Source of the DNA: Alligator mississippiensis
Taxonomy: Eukaryota; Chordata; Crocodylia; Alligatoridae
Length of the DNA stretch: 64,000 nt
Assembly (NCBI RefSeq): GCF_030867095.1
Contig: NC_081831.1
Coordinates: forward strand, 72,430,716 to 72,494,715
Direction of reading: 5' to 3'
In this document: positions 46,385 to 58,646 of the stretch, piece by piece
How positions within the stretch are numbered: position 1 is the first letter of the stretch
Layout: each line of letters begins with the position of its first letter
Translations under genes and position numbers: made by a program
The notes under the pieces: model-generated
Seen by the model: only the letters and a program-made list of their open reading frames with translations
Told to the model about the DNA's origin: nothing
Databases searched by the model: none

Positions 46385-47260
46385 CAAGGAGGGTGCTAGG
46401 ACAAGTGTGGGCAGCGGGTGCTCGCTCCGGCCCCCGCTTCGCTTCTCGTTCACCTCAGACACGGGCTGGGCTCTCCTCACGCGCGGGAGGCCCGGGCCCT
46501 GTCGGTGTCCCGCCCGTGAGGGAAGCAGCGGCGGGGCAGAGCAGAGCGGGGCAGGCAAGGAGCCCCCCTCCCCTCCCCGGGCGGGCGGGCGGCGCGCAGG
46601 CGCTGCAGCGCAGCCCCGAGCATGGCCGGGCGGGCCGCGGGCGCGGGGCGCAGACGGGCGGGGAGGGGCCGGCGCTCGCCCGCCTCCTAGGCGCTGCGGG
46701 AGCGGGCACCGGGCGCCGGGCACCATGCGCCAGGCCCTGGCTCCGCAGCGCGCCGGCGGCATCGCCGTGCCCGACTCGGCGGGTAAGTAAGTGCGGCCCT
46801 CAGCCCTGCCCGGGCCGCGGGGGGAGCCGGGGTCTTGCGGACGGGCCGCCCCGGCGCCAGGGGCAGGGGCAGGTCCTCCGACAAGGCCGGGGCTGGCCGG
46901 GGGCGGCGCGCGCGGCCCGGCAGGTGGCCCCTGGCTCGGCCACGAGCCGTGCGCGTCTGGGAGACTCGTGTCTTGTGCTGTGCTGTGCTGAGCTGCGCGC
47001 TCCCCCGTACAAGACCCGACTCCCTGTGCCCTCTGTCTTGCTCTTGGAGAGAAACTTCACCTGGTCCTCTGCGATGGCCAGCCCCTGTCCCTGCGGCCTT
47101 GACACCGGCTGGAAGAGATGGGTCACTGGGGGGACCCTCCCTGTTGGCGGTCTGGTTCCCCCCCCCAGATTCAGTCACCCGTGGGCCCCTTAAATCTCGC
47201 TTTGGGACGCTTTTCGGGGCCGTTTCGACCGAGAGGGTCTGCTCCGCGTTTTCTTACGAG
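46385..47260. promoter_or_regulatory. TMEM255A: CpG island and likely TMEM255A promoter
   Basis: GC content and CpG frequency rise sharply here compared with the AT-rich surroundings. GC-box-like sequences, for example GGGCGGGCGGGCGG near 46579 and GGGCGGGGAGGGGCC near 46656, lie 70-150 bases before the start codon and no TATA box is seen, fitting a broad CpG-type promoter. Exon 1 and its donor are inside the island. The transcription start is not determinable by eye. Confidence 0.85.
46725..46782 (+). CDS. TMEM255A: TMEM255A exon 1, N-terminus
   Basis: ATG stands in the context GGGCACCATGC. The exon encodes 19 codons, MRQALAPQRAGGIAVPDSA, plus one base, and ends before GTAAGT at 46783. Human TMEM255A starts MHQSLTQQRSSDMSLPDSMG, so the start, the Q/QR spacing and PDS are conserved. 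The segment is predicted to be cytosolic. Very high GC content reflects the CpG island; codon use differs from later exons for that reason. Confidence 0.9.
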
Positions 47261-47720
47261 AATCGTTAAAAGTCAATGTCGAAATGCTTTTTTTCCCTCC
47301 CCCCCCTCCTTTTTAGACGGTAGCAAAACCTCGCGCAAACCTAGTGAAATGCTTAAGGGAAGCCGCTCGTGAGATGCTGAGCAAATTGGTGCCAAGACGC
47401 TTAACAACCAAGGGAACGAATGAGAAATGGGTTTTTTTTGTGTAGAAATGTATTTTCCTCCTCTTTGCGGAGGAGATTCTCCTCTCTCCAGCTTGGACCG
47501 TTAAACAAAAGCACAGGCAAATGCTAATTACAAGCAAATAGTACATTTGGGCTTTTGGAGAGTACGGTTGTTTGAAAGCCTTTTAAAAGGTGGTTAAAAA
47601 ATGTCCTCTTCTCAGAGGCGGGCAAGAAAAGTTGTAAAGGGAAGGAGTTTTTCTTACGATTTTCCTAGCAATACGTTTTATGAAGCCAAGCAGATGAAGA
47701 GAGAAGGAGTTAGGCTCCAT

Positions 47721-48101
47721 GGGGCTTGTCTGCATTAGGAGCCTCTACTCCCATAGTCGTATTGACCCAGTCCCCTGGCAAAGATGCAGTATATACAGAG
47801 TTTCACTGGCGGTGTAGCTATACCCCTTCAGGTCTCATCTCTTTCACCCAGGTTTGCCAGCGTAGCTATCTTGAGTAGGCGTGCGAAAAGATTGCACCCT
47901 CCAGCTGATGTAGCATTATTGGCAAAATCCCTGATCTGGATGCAGCTATGCTGACAGAAGAGGTCTTCTGCCAGCTTAATTTATGTATATGATTTGGGGA
48001 GCTGGTATAACCCTGCTGGCATATGCGGCGTCGCTGCTCGAGGGCTCTGCTGATACGTACGCAGCGATGCCAGCAGAGGCTCCATAATGTAGACAAGTCC
48101 C
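47721..48101. mobile_element. Element with long imperfect terminal inverted repeats (381 bp)
   Basis: The left end GGGGCTTGTCTGCATTAGGA followed by GCCTCTAC pairs with the right end, reversed, GGGACTTGTCTACATTATGG followed by AGCCTCTGC. The GG..TTGTCTACA start is common in Harbinger-like MITEs. No clear target duplication could be fixed, so the family is uncertain. Confidence 0.65.
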
Positions 48102-50613
48102 AAGCCAATCCAAACCCTCTCTTGTAGACTTAGCTGCTCCTCCATCAGGGTTTTCCCATTGTAGCTGTGTGTTAGGCATGTGAATTTTTTTAAATTTGCA
48201 GTCAGCGTAGCTGCCGGGCAAACTTGGAAGTAGGACTTGGTCAGGCTGTTCCTTGTGTGTGGAAGAAAGTAGAGTTTAGGAGCTTGGCAAAAACTGTCTT
48301 CTCTTCAGAGCAAATCAGAAGGTATTCTTTAATCACACGATCCAAAGTTATAGCATCCTAAACCAGAAATTAAGGCTATATTGCCAATTAAATGGAGCAC
48401 ACAATCTGATCATATACTTTTTTTATCAAGCCTATGTAAATGTTCTAATTCACCTGATTGGTTATTCAGGTTTGGACCAGAGATATACCGTAATTTCCTC
48501 TTTCTTTATATTCTGTCTACATCTCTAATAGCAGAGAGAACTGGTATTATAACTATAACAGTTATCCCAAATTTTATTTGTAAGCAAGTAATGCATTTTT
48601 CAGAACCTTTTATATTTATTGGGAATGAGACCTCAATTTTCGGATAGCTTTGGCCAGAAGAACTGAAAAAAATTAACACCCCCCCCACCACCACCTTCTA
48701 AATAGAGTTTACATGAATGGATTTCTTTCCTGTACTAGAGGATCATAATGTATCAATTTACAGAGTTTGGTTTTCAGGGCACTGCATAGAATACTCTCGT
48801 TAGCAGAGGCACATTCAATTAAAAATACTACTTGAAGAAAAAAAGATTAAAAACTGTAGTATCTGCCTCTTCATTCTTCTCCCATGTTTCTAACTATTTT
48901 CTGAAAAACAAGAAAATGATGAACAAATCTATTCTTTGTGTGCCTCTTTCCTCCTGATCATTTGATTAAAAAGTACAATAAGGTCTAATGATATAAATGT
49001 AACAAGTGCAATACATATAAAGATATACTCTCCTGAACTCTTGCACATAATCTCAAAAGCCATGTTAATATGTTTTTATAGTGGGGCTAGGTATTAGATC
49101 CTGTAGTGTTAACAGGAAGTTTCTGAGATTTTTTGAAGGATAGGTCATTTTAAAAAGTGTTTTAGCAAAGCATACTGTGTATATCTATATAACATTAACC
49201 TTTATCTCCTTACCCCTTCCCAAACTTGTAAACATATTGCAAACTACCATGTATACTAGTTTAGAAGCCAGCATAAGCATATATACAAATTAACTTGTAT
49301 AACTTATAGATAAATCAAACAGCTCTCAGTCTGTTTTGGTTGCTAACTAGCAAATTAAAACAGAACTAAAGATAGCCCTCTTAAACAATCTCAAATGCCT
49401 AAGAAAAGGTCTATGAGGAAAAAGTTCCTTTTTTGAAATCATTCAGGCATAAGGTTGTAGCTGTGCGTGGTGATACATATAACAAGTTTATGTAAAACAG
49501 AGAAAAGTTTTGTTTTGGGAGCAAAGACAGCTGGGCTATGCAGGTCTTGCAGAATACTATAATCTTCCTTCCCCTTTTGATACAAACCTGTGATAGGTTC
49601 AACACCCCGCAGCAATCAGGAAAGCTATAGAGCAGCATCTGTGCAAAAGTTGCACACAATCAGCATAAGGAATTTTGCATCATTTTCACAAAAAATACAG
49701 TATGTTAGACCCATGCACAAGTGCAGTAGATGCAACTACATGAAGACAGAAGCGTACATGAAGAACACAAAAAGCCACTCAGACAGTCACAAGCACTGCT
49801 TTTATTGTTTATAAATAGCTGTTATTAAACTCTATTTCAGAGAATGCAAAGTAAAGAATCATTACACCCACTACACATATGTGCGAATTAGAACTGATTG
49901 AAACTTGCCATTTCCAGTTTCTGGGAAACTCTGATATTCTAAATCTGAACAAAAACACGTGTGAAATGGAAACAGGTATTTTTCTTGCCTTTGTTTCAGT
50001 CTTCTGAATGTGAAATACTATTTTATGGTATTGTTTTTCATCTTGATCTCACTTTTACCTTATCTCCTGATATACGAGTACAGATCCATGAAATAAGGTA
50101 AAATGATATAAAATGGAAAAACATAAAATAACTTCTGAATTTTTTTCAACAAAATATTTACATTTCAGAGCTTTGTTTTTCTTTCAGGAGCTTTACCCAA
50201 AATTACATGTTTGATCAAAACATCTCTATAACTAATATTTTTCATCAAAAACTTGTAGGTAAAACGCTTCTGCACTGTTCTAAAGCAAAACCTGAAGACA
50301 TCACCTTGTATGCACAGAATACACGTGCTAGCATCCTCCAAACACATGCACGCACATGCTCTTACTCTTGCTCTTGTACTTGTTTTTCTGCTTTGCTTTA
50401 TACAATATACAGACACCCACACAGCCCACCTTAAAAGAAAACCTAGCCGCATTATAGATCTTTAAAGTTTACATTTTTACTTGTTTTCTGCTATATACAA
50501 ATTATCTAACTTTGGGTTAACTGTGGATTGGTCAGAGTGGTATGAGCCCTGTAGGGTAGACCCAGTTATAGTGATATCAGGGTGCTTTATATTGATGTGG
50601 GTGTTTTGTAAAG

Positions 50614-50823
50614 CAGGTGTCCCCATCCTTTGGTGTATATATGTTCCAGAGACTGCCTGGTGTTCCTTGTGGGCACAAGAAATTAAAAAAAGAAAATTAA
50701 ATTAAAGGCAAAGTTGACAATGAGTGCAAAATACGATGTTGCACACAGCATGTTATTTGGCACAGCATGTTATATGTATGTATATTATTGCCTGTGGACC
50801 ATCAGAGGCTGGGGACCATTGCT
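50614..50823. mobile_element. Possible diverged hAT element
   Basis: CAGGTGTCCCCATCCTTTGG on the left and, reversed, CAGCAATGGTCCCCAGCCTC on the right resemble hAT termini with an internal shift. Flanking octamers do not match, so this is a weak call. Between them lie repeats of CACAGCATGTTAT. Confidence 0.4.
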
Positions 50824-52168
50824 GTATTATTGTAAGGCCCCTTTATAGCAGCGTAACTGTGTCATTGATAGGGGTTGTTTCAGGATAGCTATTTCAGGGG
50901 GGTGGGAAGCGCATATCTCTGACTGACCCAGTTTCATTGGTTAAAAAAAACCCTGCATGTCGACCATAAAAAGAAAGGCAAAGCAGAATTGCAGTCGGTG
51001 TGCTTAGGAAATGGTCTCGAGTCAGCCTAATAAAGCAAGATGCCTTTAACTAGGGGAGATGGCTCTGGGCCCACACTCTCCTTCTCTATGTTGTGTTGGG
51101 TGCTTGGAGTGTGGTACCCTCTACTTGGCTAGTCCCTGCCTTTCCACCCTCCAGAGTTAGCAGCTGATTATGTTGAGACTTTATCATACAAGCTGCAGAC
51201 ATCCAAGAGAGCCCTTTGAGTGTTTTTGTCTGCTGGTTGAGTGAGTCTGAGAACCACAAACTTTGCAGGAGTGGGATTTAGAATCACCCCAACAGTTCAC
51301 AAGAGCACTTGATGCAGAACGACGGGCAGGAAAGGCATTAAAAAGACATTATCCTACCAGCTGGACTAACCTGTAGTCAGCCAGTTTAATCAAAGGGACT
51401 GTTCTACAAAGCAATTTAAACATTGCAAAATAACCAGTGAACAAATGCATTCAAAATATTAGCTAAACATCACAGCTAACTTCCCTGAAGGGTAACGGAA
51501 TAGCTGCTTTATAGTGACATTCTTTAAACTTCTTTCTCAAAAGAAAAAAAAAAGTCAAGTCCAAAAGCTAAACGTTTTCAGACAGTTTTATCTACATGTT
51601 GTTTATCCACAAGTTCTTTGCGCAGATAGCATTTAAATATATATGGATCCTAGTTATAGGCTATATGTATTTATTTATGGGATGAGAGGAAATGGTTACT
51701 AATGGTCATTTAGGTGGAAAACTGTGGATATCTTAAAATGTATGGTGTACAATGCGGACGTTTAGTTTAACGCAAACAAATGCATTAAATAATTTATGTA
51801 ATATATATCCTAATCAAATATAACATTTCTTGTTAGCTTCACTGTTATAACCCAAAGAGATCTTATTTGTGGTAAATCCGTCACACTGCCTTGAAATCCA
51901 GTGATCTCAGTGATCTATACAAATTTACATTAGTAGAGGATCTGTCTGTATATCCAATAATAAGTAGAACTGAATTCCGACCTCGTAACAATGGTTTGTA
52001 TGTTGCATTCAGCCCAGGTGAGAAGCAGGTGAAAGAAGAGATATGTGGTGTTGAGACGTTGTCAGAGAGAAAATAAGGTTTTGGCAGCATGTGGTGGTGG
52101 GAGGGGGGAATTTGGGAAATTGCTGTTGTTCCCAGACAAAATTAGAAAATTCTATTGTGTGTTTTTAG

Positions 52169-52311
52169 GGTCATTCAATAGAAGAAAAAGAAATTCTCTC
52201 TACGTAACTGTGACTCTCCTCATTGTGTCAGTATTAATTCTTACGGTGGGCCTAGCTGCTACAACAAGAACCCAAAATGTGACTGTTGGAGGTTATTACC
52301 CTGGGGTTATT
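52169..52311 (+). CDS. TMEM255A: TMEM255A exon 2, first transmembrane helix
   Basis: The exon follows GTTTTTAG and has 143 bases: two complete the split codon (glycine) and 47 codons follow. It reads SFNRRKRNSLYVTVTLLIVS, then VLILTVGLAATTRTQ and NVTVGGYYPGVI, nearly identical to human. The hydrophobic stretch is transmembrane helix 1, preceded by a basic NRRKR cluster that favours a cytosolic N-terminus; NVT is a potential lumenal glycan site. The donor is GTAAGT. The open frame extends upstream and downstream into intron, which is not coding. Confidence 0.96.
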
Positions 52312-54409
52312 GTAAGTATAGCACTCCTAGGTAGGTCTAGAAAATGTATTGCCTACAAAGTCCTTTGTAATGCTGTGAATGCTATGAAAGGATGACCCTA
52401 TCCTAAATACTAACATCTGCTCAGCTACTTCATTGCCGTTTAATTTATATATTATTATTATTTTGCACATGCTACTTCATTTACCCGTGAAAATCCCTCC
52501 AATCAAATGGCAACCTTTTCTGATGTAGGCTTAGGCAAAAATGCTGCTCTCTAAACCACAGTGTGTTGCTCAGAGAAGCATGGCTTTTGGCTGATGTACA
52601 TACAGTCTGGTTTAAAACATTTTTGCTTAGTTACATAAATCAGATGAATCCCATGTGGCGAGAGGGCGAGGCCAGATCATCGATGCCAAAAACAGCTGGG
52701 AAATCAAATTGCAAAACATGACACACACAAGCTCAGTGGGGCTAATCATGTGCATAAAGATGCATGCAAAACTATGCACATGCTCAGGACCCTATGGCTT
52801 TGAACTGCTGAAGGTAGGGAAAAAAGTGCAGTGATAGATTACGATGTTTTACGAGTTGAAAAGGAACTGATGCATGTCAACACTGTTCGCATGACAAGCT
52901 CTGTTCCTAAATGAAGTTGAGAAAAGTAAGACCTTGTCGTAAGAGAGTTTAATGGCTTGATGGTAATTTGTACAATGTAAATAATTATTTAGCCATCCAA
53001 ATATGATTGTGGAGCCTTAAAGTCACTGCTCTGAGTTCAGCCCAAATTGCTTATAGATGAAAGTGGTTGCTGTCTTACAGCTGTCTGCGCATCTGACATC
53101 TGTTGTTGAGTTGTGTAGTTTCTGTTTCAAAATAGACAAGTGTCTTCATCACTAATAAGAAACCCTTCCCTGTCTCCAGTGGCAAAAACTCAGATCTCTG
53201 AGCGGCCAAAGACCAAATGGACAGGTGAGATGGAACTACCCTCTCACCCTTAAGACTGATTCTTTCATGGCCTTTCAGGAAATCTGGTAGCAGAGAAATC
53301 TCAATATGAGTCATCTTGTTCTGCGGCCAAAAATTCAGAGGCTTGCACAAATGTTGGACTTCTCTTTGGAGAAACAGAGTGGGCTTCCCTCTACACATTA
53401 AAAAGTGGGTTGGTGTAGAGCTGCCCGCAGGCTCATAGTGTTTGTTTGAGATTTTACCTGTGCTGTAGGGATTTGTACCTGCACTATAGGATGAATGCTG
53501 CAGAGTAACTCAGTGGAAATGCCCCATAGTTTCCAAGTTTTAGGACACGTTCCTAAATATTAACTCTATGAGGCAGAAAAATAAAAAAAAACCACTTAGA
53601 TCTTTTTGTTTAAGGCCCAAGATAAAGTGTTTATAAGAATTTGTGAACTGGTCCTGAGACTCGGACAACCTGACTGTTTAGGTCTATAGACCCGCAACCA
53701 AACTCTCCCTGTTGCTGAGCGGGAATGTGTGGTGACCTAACATACTTTTCTGCACATGAGAACATTGCAATCCTCTGCTAGGCTCGCCAGCACACACTTA
53801 AAATAGCCAGTGTTTCATAATTTGGAGGGGTTTCTCTTTGCTTGTCAGATGTGTACTGAAACAAAAGCACACTCTGCAAGACCTCCCCAAGAAGGTTGTT
53901 TCTGTTGCTCCAGAGAAATGGCATTGCTAGATTCTTGCCACCCTAAAAGTCTTGCACATGCATTTGATTTGCAGTACAATGTATAGACTTGTACAGATCA
54001 GTCATTGCTGCAGGAGGGGGGAAGCTAAACTTTGACATTAACTATCAGGGGTTGTTTGTTAAAACAGTCAAGGTTTTGGCTCTGGATGTCAGATAAATTC
54101 CCTGTTGTTCAACAGTCCTACAGAACGTTATAGAGCCGCAGCTTTTCTATAGGTTTTTTGAACAAACCTGTAGAATTTGAAAGCAGGGATATCATTATTT
54201 TTAGATTTCTATACAATGTCTTAAAATTATACAGAAAGGATACTATTCCCACTTGAAACCTACAGGACTGTATAGTAATTTCTGTTTACGAAGTAGAAGC
54301 CCAATGGCTTCATCCCAATCAAAGCAAATGGGGTATTGGTGTACCTGAGGTCATGTTTGAGCCGTTGTTCTATTTATGTCAATCAAACTTCTGTGAAAAC
54401 ATATTATTA

Positions 54410-54640
54410 ATACTTAGCACTTTTCAGCCAATGATCGCTGAGTGGTTTGTGGACTGAGATTGGTAGGAGCAGTCAACCATTGATCCTCTGGATCATGGTG
54501 TATGTGCAGGAGGTCTAGTCAGGTGCCTGGTGAATCTGCTTGTTGGGAACTGAAGCATAAAGAGACTTAGTAATTTGCCTCAGGTCATGCAGCAAATCCA
54601 TCATAGTGCTGGGATGAAGCACTAGCTGTCCTGGATACTC
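54410..54640 (+). repeat. MIR-like SINE fragment
   Basis: TACTTAGCACTTTTCAGCCA at the left and ACTTAGTAATTTGCCTCAGG followed by TCATGCAGCAAATCC at the right match the order of MIR-type SINE parts in plus orientation. It is diverged and may carry an insertion. Confidence 0.5.
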
Positions 54641-55214
54641 TGCCCTTGTTTAAAAGGCGGCTGCTTGTTTTTGTGCCATCTCTCCCCAGTTTATCTAATT
54701 TTTGTGGAGTCCTAAATTGCGCACAGCTCTTGTAAGAGCAGATTTTACATGTTCTGCAAGATCAATAGTATTATAGAAGCTGACTTGCTTAGTCTGTGTT
54801 TTGTTACTTCCTTTATTTTGTTTTGCCCGGTTTATGTGAACACAACTTAGCAAAGATGTTCAGTGAGGAACTGTGATAATTAATGGCTGCCTGACTTGAA
54901 TGCTTCTCTGCCTGGACTTTCCTCTTCTAATAGGGGTTTCAAGGGAAGAGTATGTAGTGTGTCTTTTCTGATTTTTACTGTTTAAACTGGAAATCAAAGG
55001 CTCTGAGGCCAGCTCTTCAGCAGGTGTCCTGGGCTGGGCTCCCTTGACCAGAACATGCTGAGGGTCTGGCTGGAAATGTCAGTGATATAACATAGAGTCT
55101 TGCTGCAGCACAAGGTGCCTAATCTTTGTGCTGCCAAGGTCTATATTCAGTACTGGCTGGGACTACCCGTAGCATTGTGTATAGTTGCGTATTCTTGGGA
55201 GAGTGTGGTTTAAA

Positions 55215-55360
55215 GGACAGAGCAGTAGGCCTGGACTCAGGAGCCTGGAGTTGGATTCCTGGCTCTGCTGCTGACCTGTTGAATGACCCAAGCTTCAGTT
55301 ACCCCATCTATAAAATTGTGATCCTGATAAAGCACTTTGAGATTCACTTGTTACAAGTGT
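55215..55360 (-). repeat. MIR-like SINE fragment, antisense
   Basis: GGATTCCTGGCTCTGCTGCT, TTCAGTTACCCCATCTATAA and AAAGCACTTTGAGATTC are reverse-complement counterparts of the MIR gaatcccagc, cctcatctgtaaaat and aagcgctttg segments. Confidence 0.65.
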
Positions 55361-55664
55361 TGGGTTAGAAGGAGGAGTTACTTGCATAATTAAATATAAA
55401 TCACACCACTATCATAAAGGCTTTTCCAGCAAAGCATTTAAGCATGTGCTTGAGTTTCATTGACTGCAGTGGGATTTAGATGTGTGCCTAAAAAGCATAT
55501 GTTTAACCACAGAAAGAGGAGGTTGGGCAAGTGCCTTGGTTCCTGGACAGATCTTGCAAACCCGTGTTCAGGGTTGTCCTTCCATATGTAAGTGGCTTCA
55601 TAAAACTCAAGTCAAGAAAGTTTTGCAGGGTTGGACACAACTCTTGCATTACATATCTCTTGGA

Positions 55665-55803
55665 TAAGTAAAGGACATTCTATTCTACAAATCTCCCTCA
55701 ATGGAGAGTGGGAGGTCTTGTATCATCACAAATATAAGTTCTCCACCAAATATCATGAGGTTTTATGGTTGAGCTACACCACCACGGTTCTCGTGGAGTC
55801 TGC
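55665..55803. repeat. Unclassified repeat family, two-module copy
   Basis: The left module, 55665-55698, is 34 bases that recur perfectly in reverse complement at 56871-56904. The right module, 55700-55803, recurs as a direct repeat at 58547-58646 with about five differences besides small gaps. This copy contains both modules and so looks closest to the full element. The family was not recognised. Confidence 0.8.
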
Positions 55804-56870
55804 AAGTGGGTTAAGAATCTGGAAGGCCTGAAGGCTGAACAACTCTGTGCCATCGGGGTCCTTCTTCTTGGATTTATTGAAATAAACCAGACTTATTGTA
55901 GGGGGTTTTTCCACCCAAGCTTGAATTCAGAAGGCTTGGGTGGGCCTCCATTGGTGAATGCTTAAGGAAAGAAGCAGACTGACTCTAAAATAGCTCATTC
56001 TTCTCCCAACCCCACCGCCAATCTCAAGGCAGACTGGGACTTTGAAGTTCTTTATGTACTGACCTTAGTGTGACTTCATCTGTGCTGGGACTCTGAAATC
56101 ATCTATATTTCTCAAGCATGAATTTGCAGCCCACAGCAGCTGTTCAGACATGTTAAACCATTTCTGCTTTCTGAGATGGAGCACTCAAGAGAGAATGACC
56201 CTAATATCTCCACCTATCTTGTCTGTACATCAGGGAGATTCTGGCCACCAATGATGCCAAGCTAGTGTAGTTCTGGACACATGAATCAGCAGCCTTGAGC
56301 CTCTTGATGAAGATGTCTGAGCGCATGGCAGTAAGGAAACCCCAACAGTTTTTCCTGGTTGGATTAGAGAGGTTCTGAGGACAAAAGACACCATTTTCCC
56401 CCTTTACAGGTTTGCATTTTTAAGATGGTCATTCTGTGCCACACTTGGAACTAGGCAGCTCTCAGTGTGAGGAGCTGCCTAATGCTGAGTATCATAAATG
56501 TCACTGTGTTTGGAGTAAAGCCAATCCAGCTTTTTAAACATGTCCAGACAGTCAGGAACTGGGAACAAGAGTGAAATGAATGGAACAATTGTGATTATTT
56601 ACTAGGTATGTTACAGTAGCTCCCAGGATGCCTAGTCAGGATCAGTGTGCTTTCATCCCAGGCACAGTACATATCTCTATAAAAAGATGATCCCCAAGCC
56701 AGAGAGGTCAGTCTCGGTAAAGGTGTGATGCTGACTGACCACAGGGTTGGAAGGAGTTTGTTCTCATAGCATTTCTAGGGAAGAAAGCAGCTCAGTGCTC
56801 CTGGAGGCATGGGAAATTCTCATGTTATGAAGACTGAAAAGCTCAGGATTCCTCAGCTGTGATTCACTTA

Positions 56871-56904
56871 AGGGAGATTTGTAGAATAGAATGTCCTTTA
56901 CTTA
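56871..56904. repeat. 34-bp perfect inverted match to 55665-55698
   Basis: The segment starts AGGGAGATTTGTAGAATAGA and ends TTTACTTA. Similarity to the first copy extends outward: both carry CTCTTGC a short distance away (CAAGAG here), with a 13-base gap. This shows a shared dispersed element in opposite orientation. Confidence 0.85.
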
Positions 56905-56959
56905 CCCAAGCAAGAGTATTTTGTTATCTGGATGGAGCTAAACTGTTCTTAGTGGTGAC

Positions 56960-57229
56960 AGATGACAGAACAAGGAGCAACGGTCCTTGTTAGAGAAGGG
57001 GAAGTTTAGGTTGATATTAGGAAGAATTTTCTCATTAAGAGGGTAGTAAAACACTGGAACAGGTTACCCAGAGAGGTTGTGGAAGCTCCATCCTTGGAGG
57101 TTTTTAAAACCTGGCTAGACAAAACTTTGGCTGGGATGAACTAGTTGGGGTGGTCCTGCTTTGAGCTGGGGGTTGGACTGGGGGACCTCCTGAGGTCCCT
57201 TGTAACCATAACTTTCTATGATTCTATGA
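56960..57229 (+). mobile_element. CR1 LINE 3' end
   Basis: TTAGGTTGATATTAGGAAGA, TGGAACAGGTTACCCAGAGA, CTTGGAGGTTTTTAAAACCT and GACCTCCTGAGGTCCCTTGT followed by TCTATGATTCTATGA are classic CR1 3' sequence in plus orientation. The 5' part is missing. Confidence 0.93.
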
Positions 57230-57689
57230 ACTGATTATGGACTTGTTTCTGTTCCACTGAAAGGAATGAGAAATTGATTTAATTGGGAACAGGACCGGGC
57301 CATTGCGCTATTGGGAACAGGTTCAGGGCATAGTCACAGCATTATCTAACCTGCTCCAGCTAGAATCTGGTTTAAAGAGATGCAGCCAAACCTGGTAGCC
57401 ATATAATCTGTCCCACTTGCAATGGGAGCCCGCAGACTTCTGGAAGTCAGTCTGGCGTTTCTTTATCCCCAGACCAATCCTGGCAACTTCTGTCGTGATA
57501 TGTGTAAAGAGATGTGTGACAAAAACCTGGAATGTACATTTGTTTTAATACAGGGTTTACTTGTTCTAAGGAAAGTGAAAAAATGGTGGGTGAGTAAAAT
57601 GCATTTGTTCAACACTTTTTCATCTAGGTATCTTGGGTACTTACGGGTCCCATTGCTGGAGTATCTCTGTGGATCGCACTAATAGCTCC

Positions 57690-57840
57690 GTCAGACAGAA
57701 AGGCAGTATCATCCCCTTTTTAACCCATGGGGAATTTGAAGCCCAAGGTTGCACAGGAAATATGTGGCAAAGCAGGGAGTTGAAGTCTGGTCTCCCATGT
57801 CACAAGCCAGGACCCTAACTTCCAGACTGAGCTGGAATAG
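57690..57840 (+). repeat. MIR-like SINE fragment
   Basis: GGCAGTATCATCCCCTTTTT, GGGGAATTTGAAGCCCAAGG, TTGCACAGGAAATATGTGGC and AAAGCAGGGAGTTGAAGTCT follow the MIR consensus order (tatccccattttac, gaaactgaggcac, tcacacagctagtaagtggc, agagccgggattcg). Confidence 0.7.
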
Positions 57841-58546
57841 CTGTGTGTTCTCCATGGAAAGCTCCCTATACAGTGAAGCAAGCAGACTTGCATACTTCCT
57901 TTTGGAAAATATACCCCTAAGATGGAAGTGGCTGCACTTCCATTACCCCCAGAAGGCAAGTGCCAAGATGGGAGTATGACTCCAGAAGTTAAGCCTGGAC
58001 ACCTTAATGTTTTCCTGCTGTTAGCTTTTAGAAAAACATATAACTCATCACCAGAATGCCTTGGTCTAATTTGATGGCTTAATGAAACTAGCCATGTGCC
58101 TGCCCCTCCCTGGAATACCCTTTATCTCTTGGGGTCCTACCTGTTTTTGCCATAGCCCTGCGTGGCAGATTCTTATGCTGTTTTAGGACTTCGAGGACTA
58201 CAGATAACGGTTTTTGCTGAGTGCTTTTCTTTTTGCACCTTGAACCCACAGTAACTTGTGGGCAGTGAACTAAGCAAAGGATATTTAAAGAAGGATCTAT
58301 AAGGGTATTTTTGGTGATCATAATTAGAATGGCCATTGCCAAGACTTAAAAATTAGATCCACCCCCACAGTGTTACAAGATTGGCTTAATGTCATGGTTT
58401 TAAAAAGAAAATATTGGTAAACTTTTGTTTTATGGCTGTCTTTTTTTCTTCAAAACTTTTGGCAATCTTCAGGTCCTAGAGCCTTCAAGGCTTAAGCTTT
58501 CAGTTGTTCTCCACAATTGGAATTTCTAGAAACTTTCATTTTGTTT

Positions 58547-58646
58547 AATGGAAGTGGGAGGTCTTGTACCATCACAAATATAAGCTCTCCACCAAATATC
58601 ATGAGGTTTTGTGGTTGAGCTACACCATGGTTCTCGTGGAGTCTGC
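58547..58646. repeat. Direct-repeat partner of 55700-55803
   Basis: About 100 bases agree with the right module of the first copy, including AAATATCATGAGGTTTT and GGTTCTCGTGGAGTCTGC. Both copies can be translated to a similar short peptide, but the upstream sequence differs. Confidence 0.82.

Larger units (their letters stand above)
46783..52168. other. TMEM255A intron 1
   Basis: This 5.4-kb intron begins in the CpG island and turns AT-rich. It holds an inverted-repeat element at 47721-48101 and a possible diverged hAT element at 50614-50823. No other exon is recognised; frames here are short. Confidence 0.65.

Noticed and set aside
46336..47193. 285-codon plus-strand and 163-codon minus-strand frames over the CpG island
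   Set aside because: The frames cross the TMEM255A exon 1 donor in a different frame and reflect GC-rich sequence. The conserved start peptide is in another frame.
52045..52395. Extended 116-codon frame around TMEM255A exon 2
   Set aside because: Only the middle 47 codons match TMEM255A and are bounded by AG and GTAAGT. The extensions are intron.
55631..55831. Possible small protein-coding gene shared with 58564-58785
   Set aside because: The shared peptide stops matching on both sides at the repeat boundaries, and the surrounding frames differ. It is better explained as a dispersed repeat.
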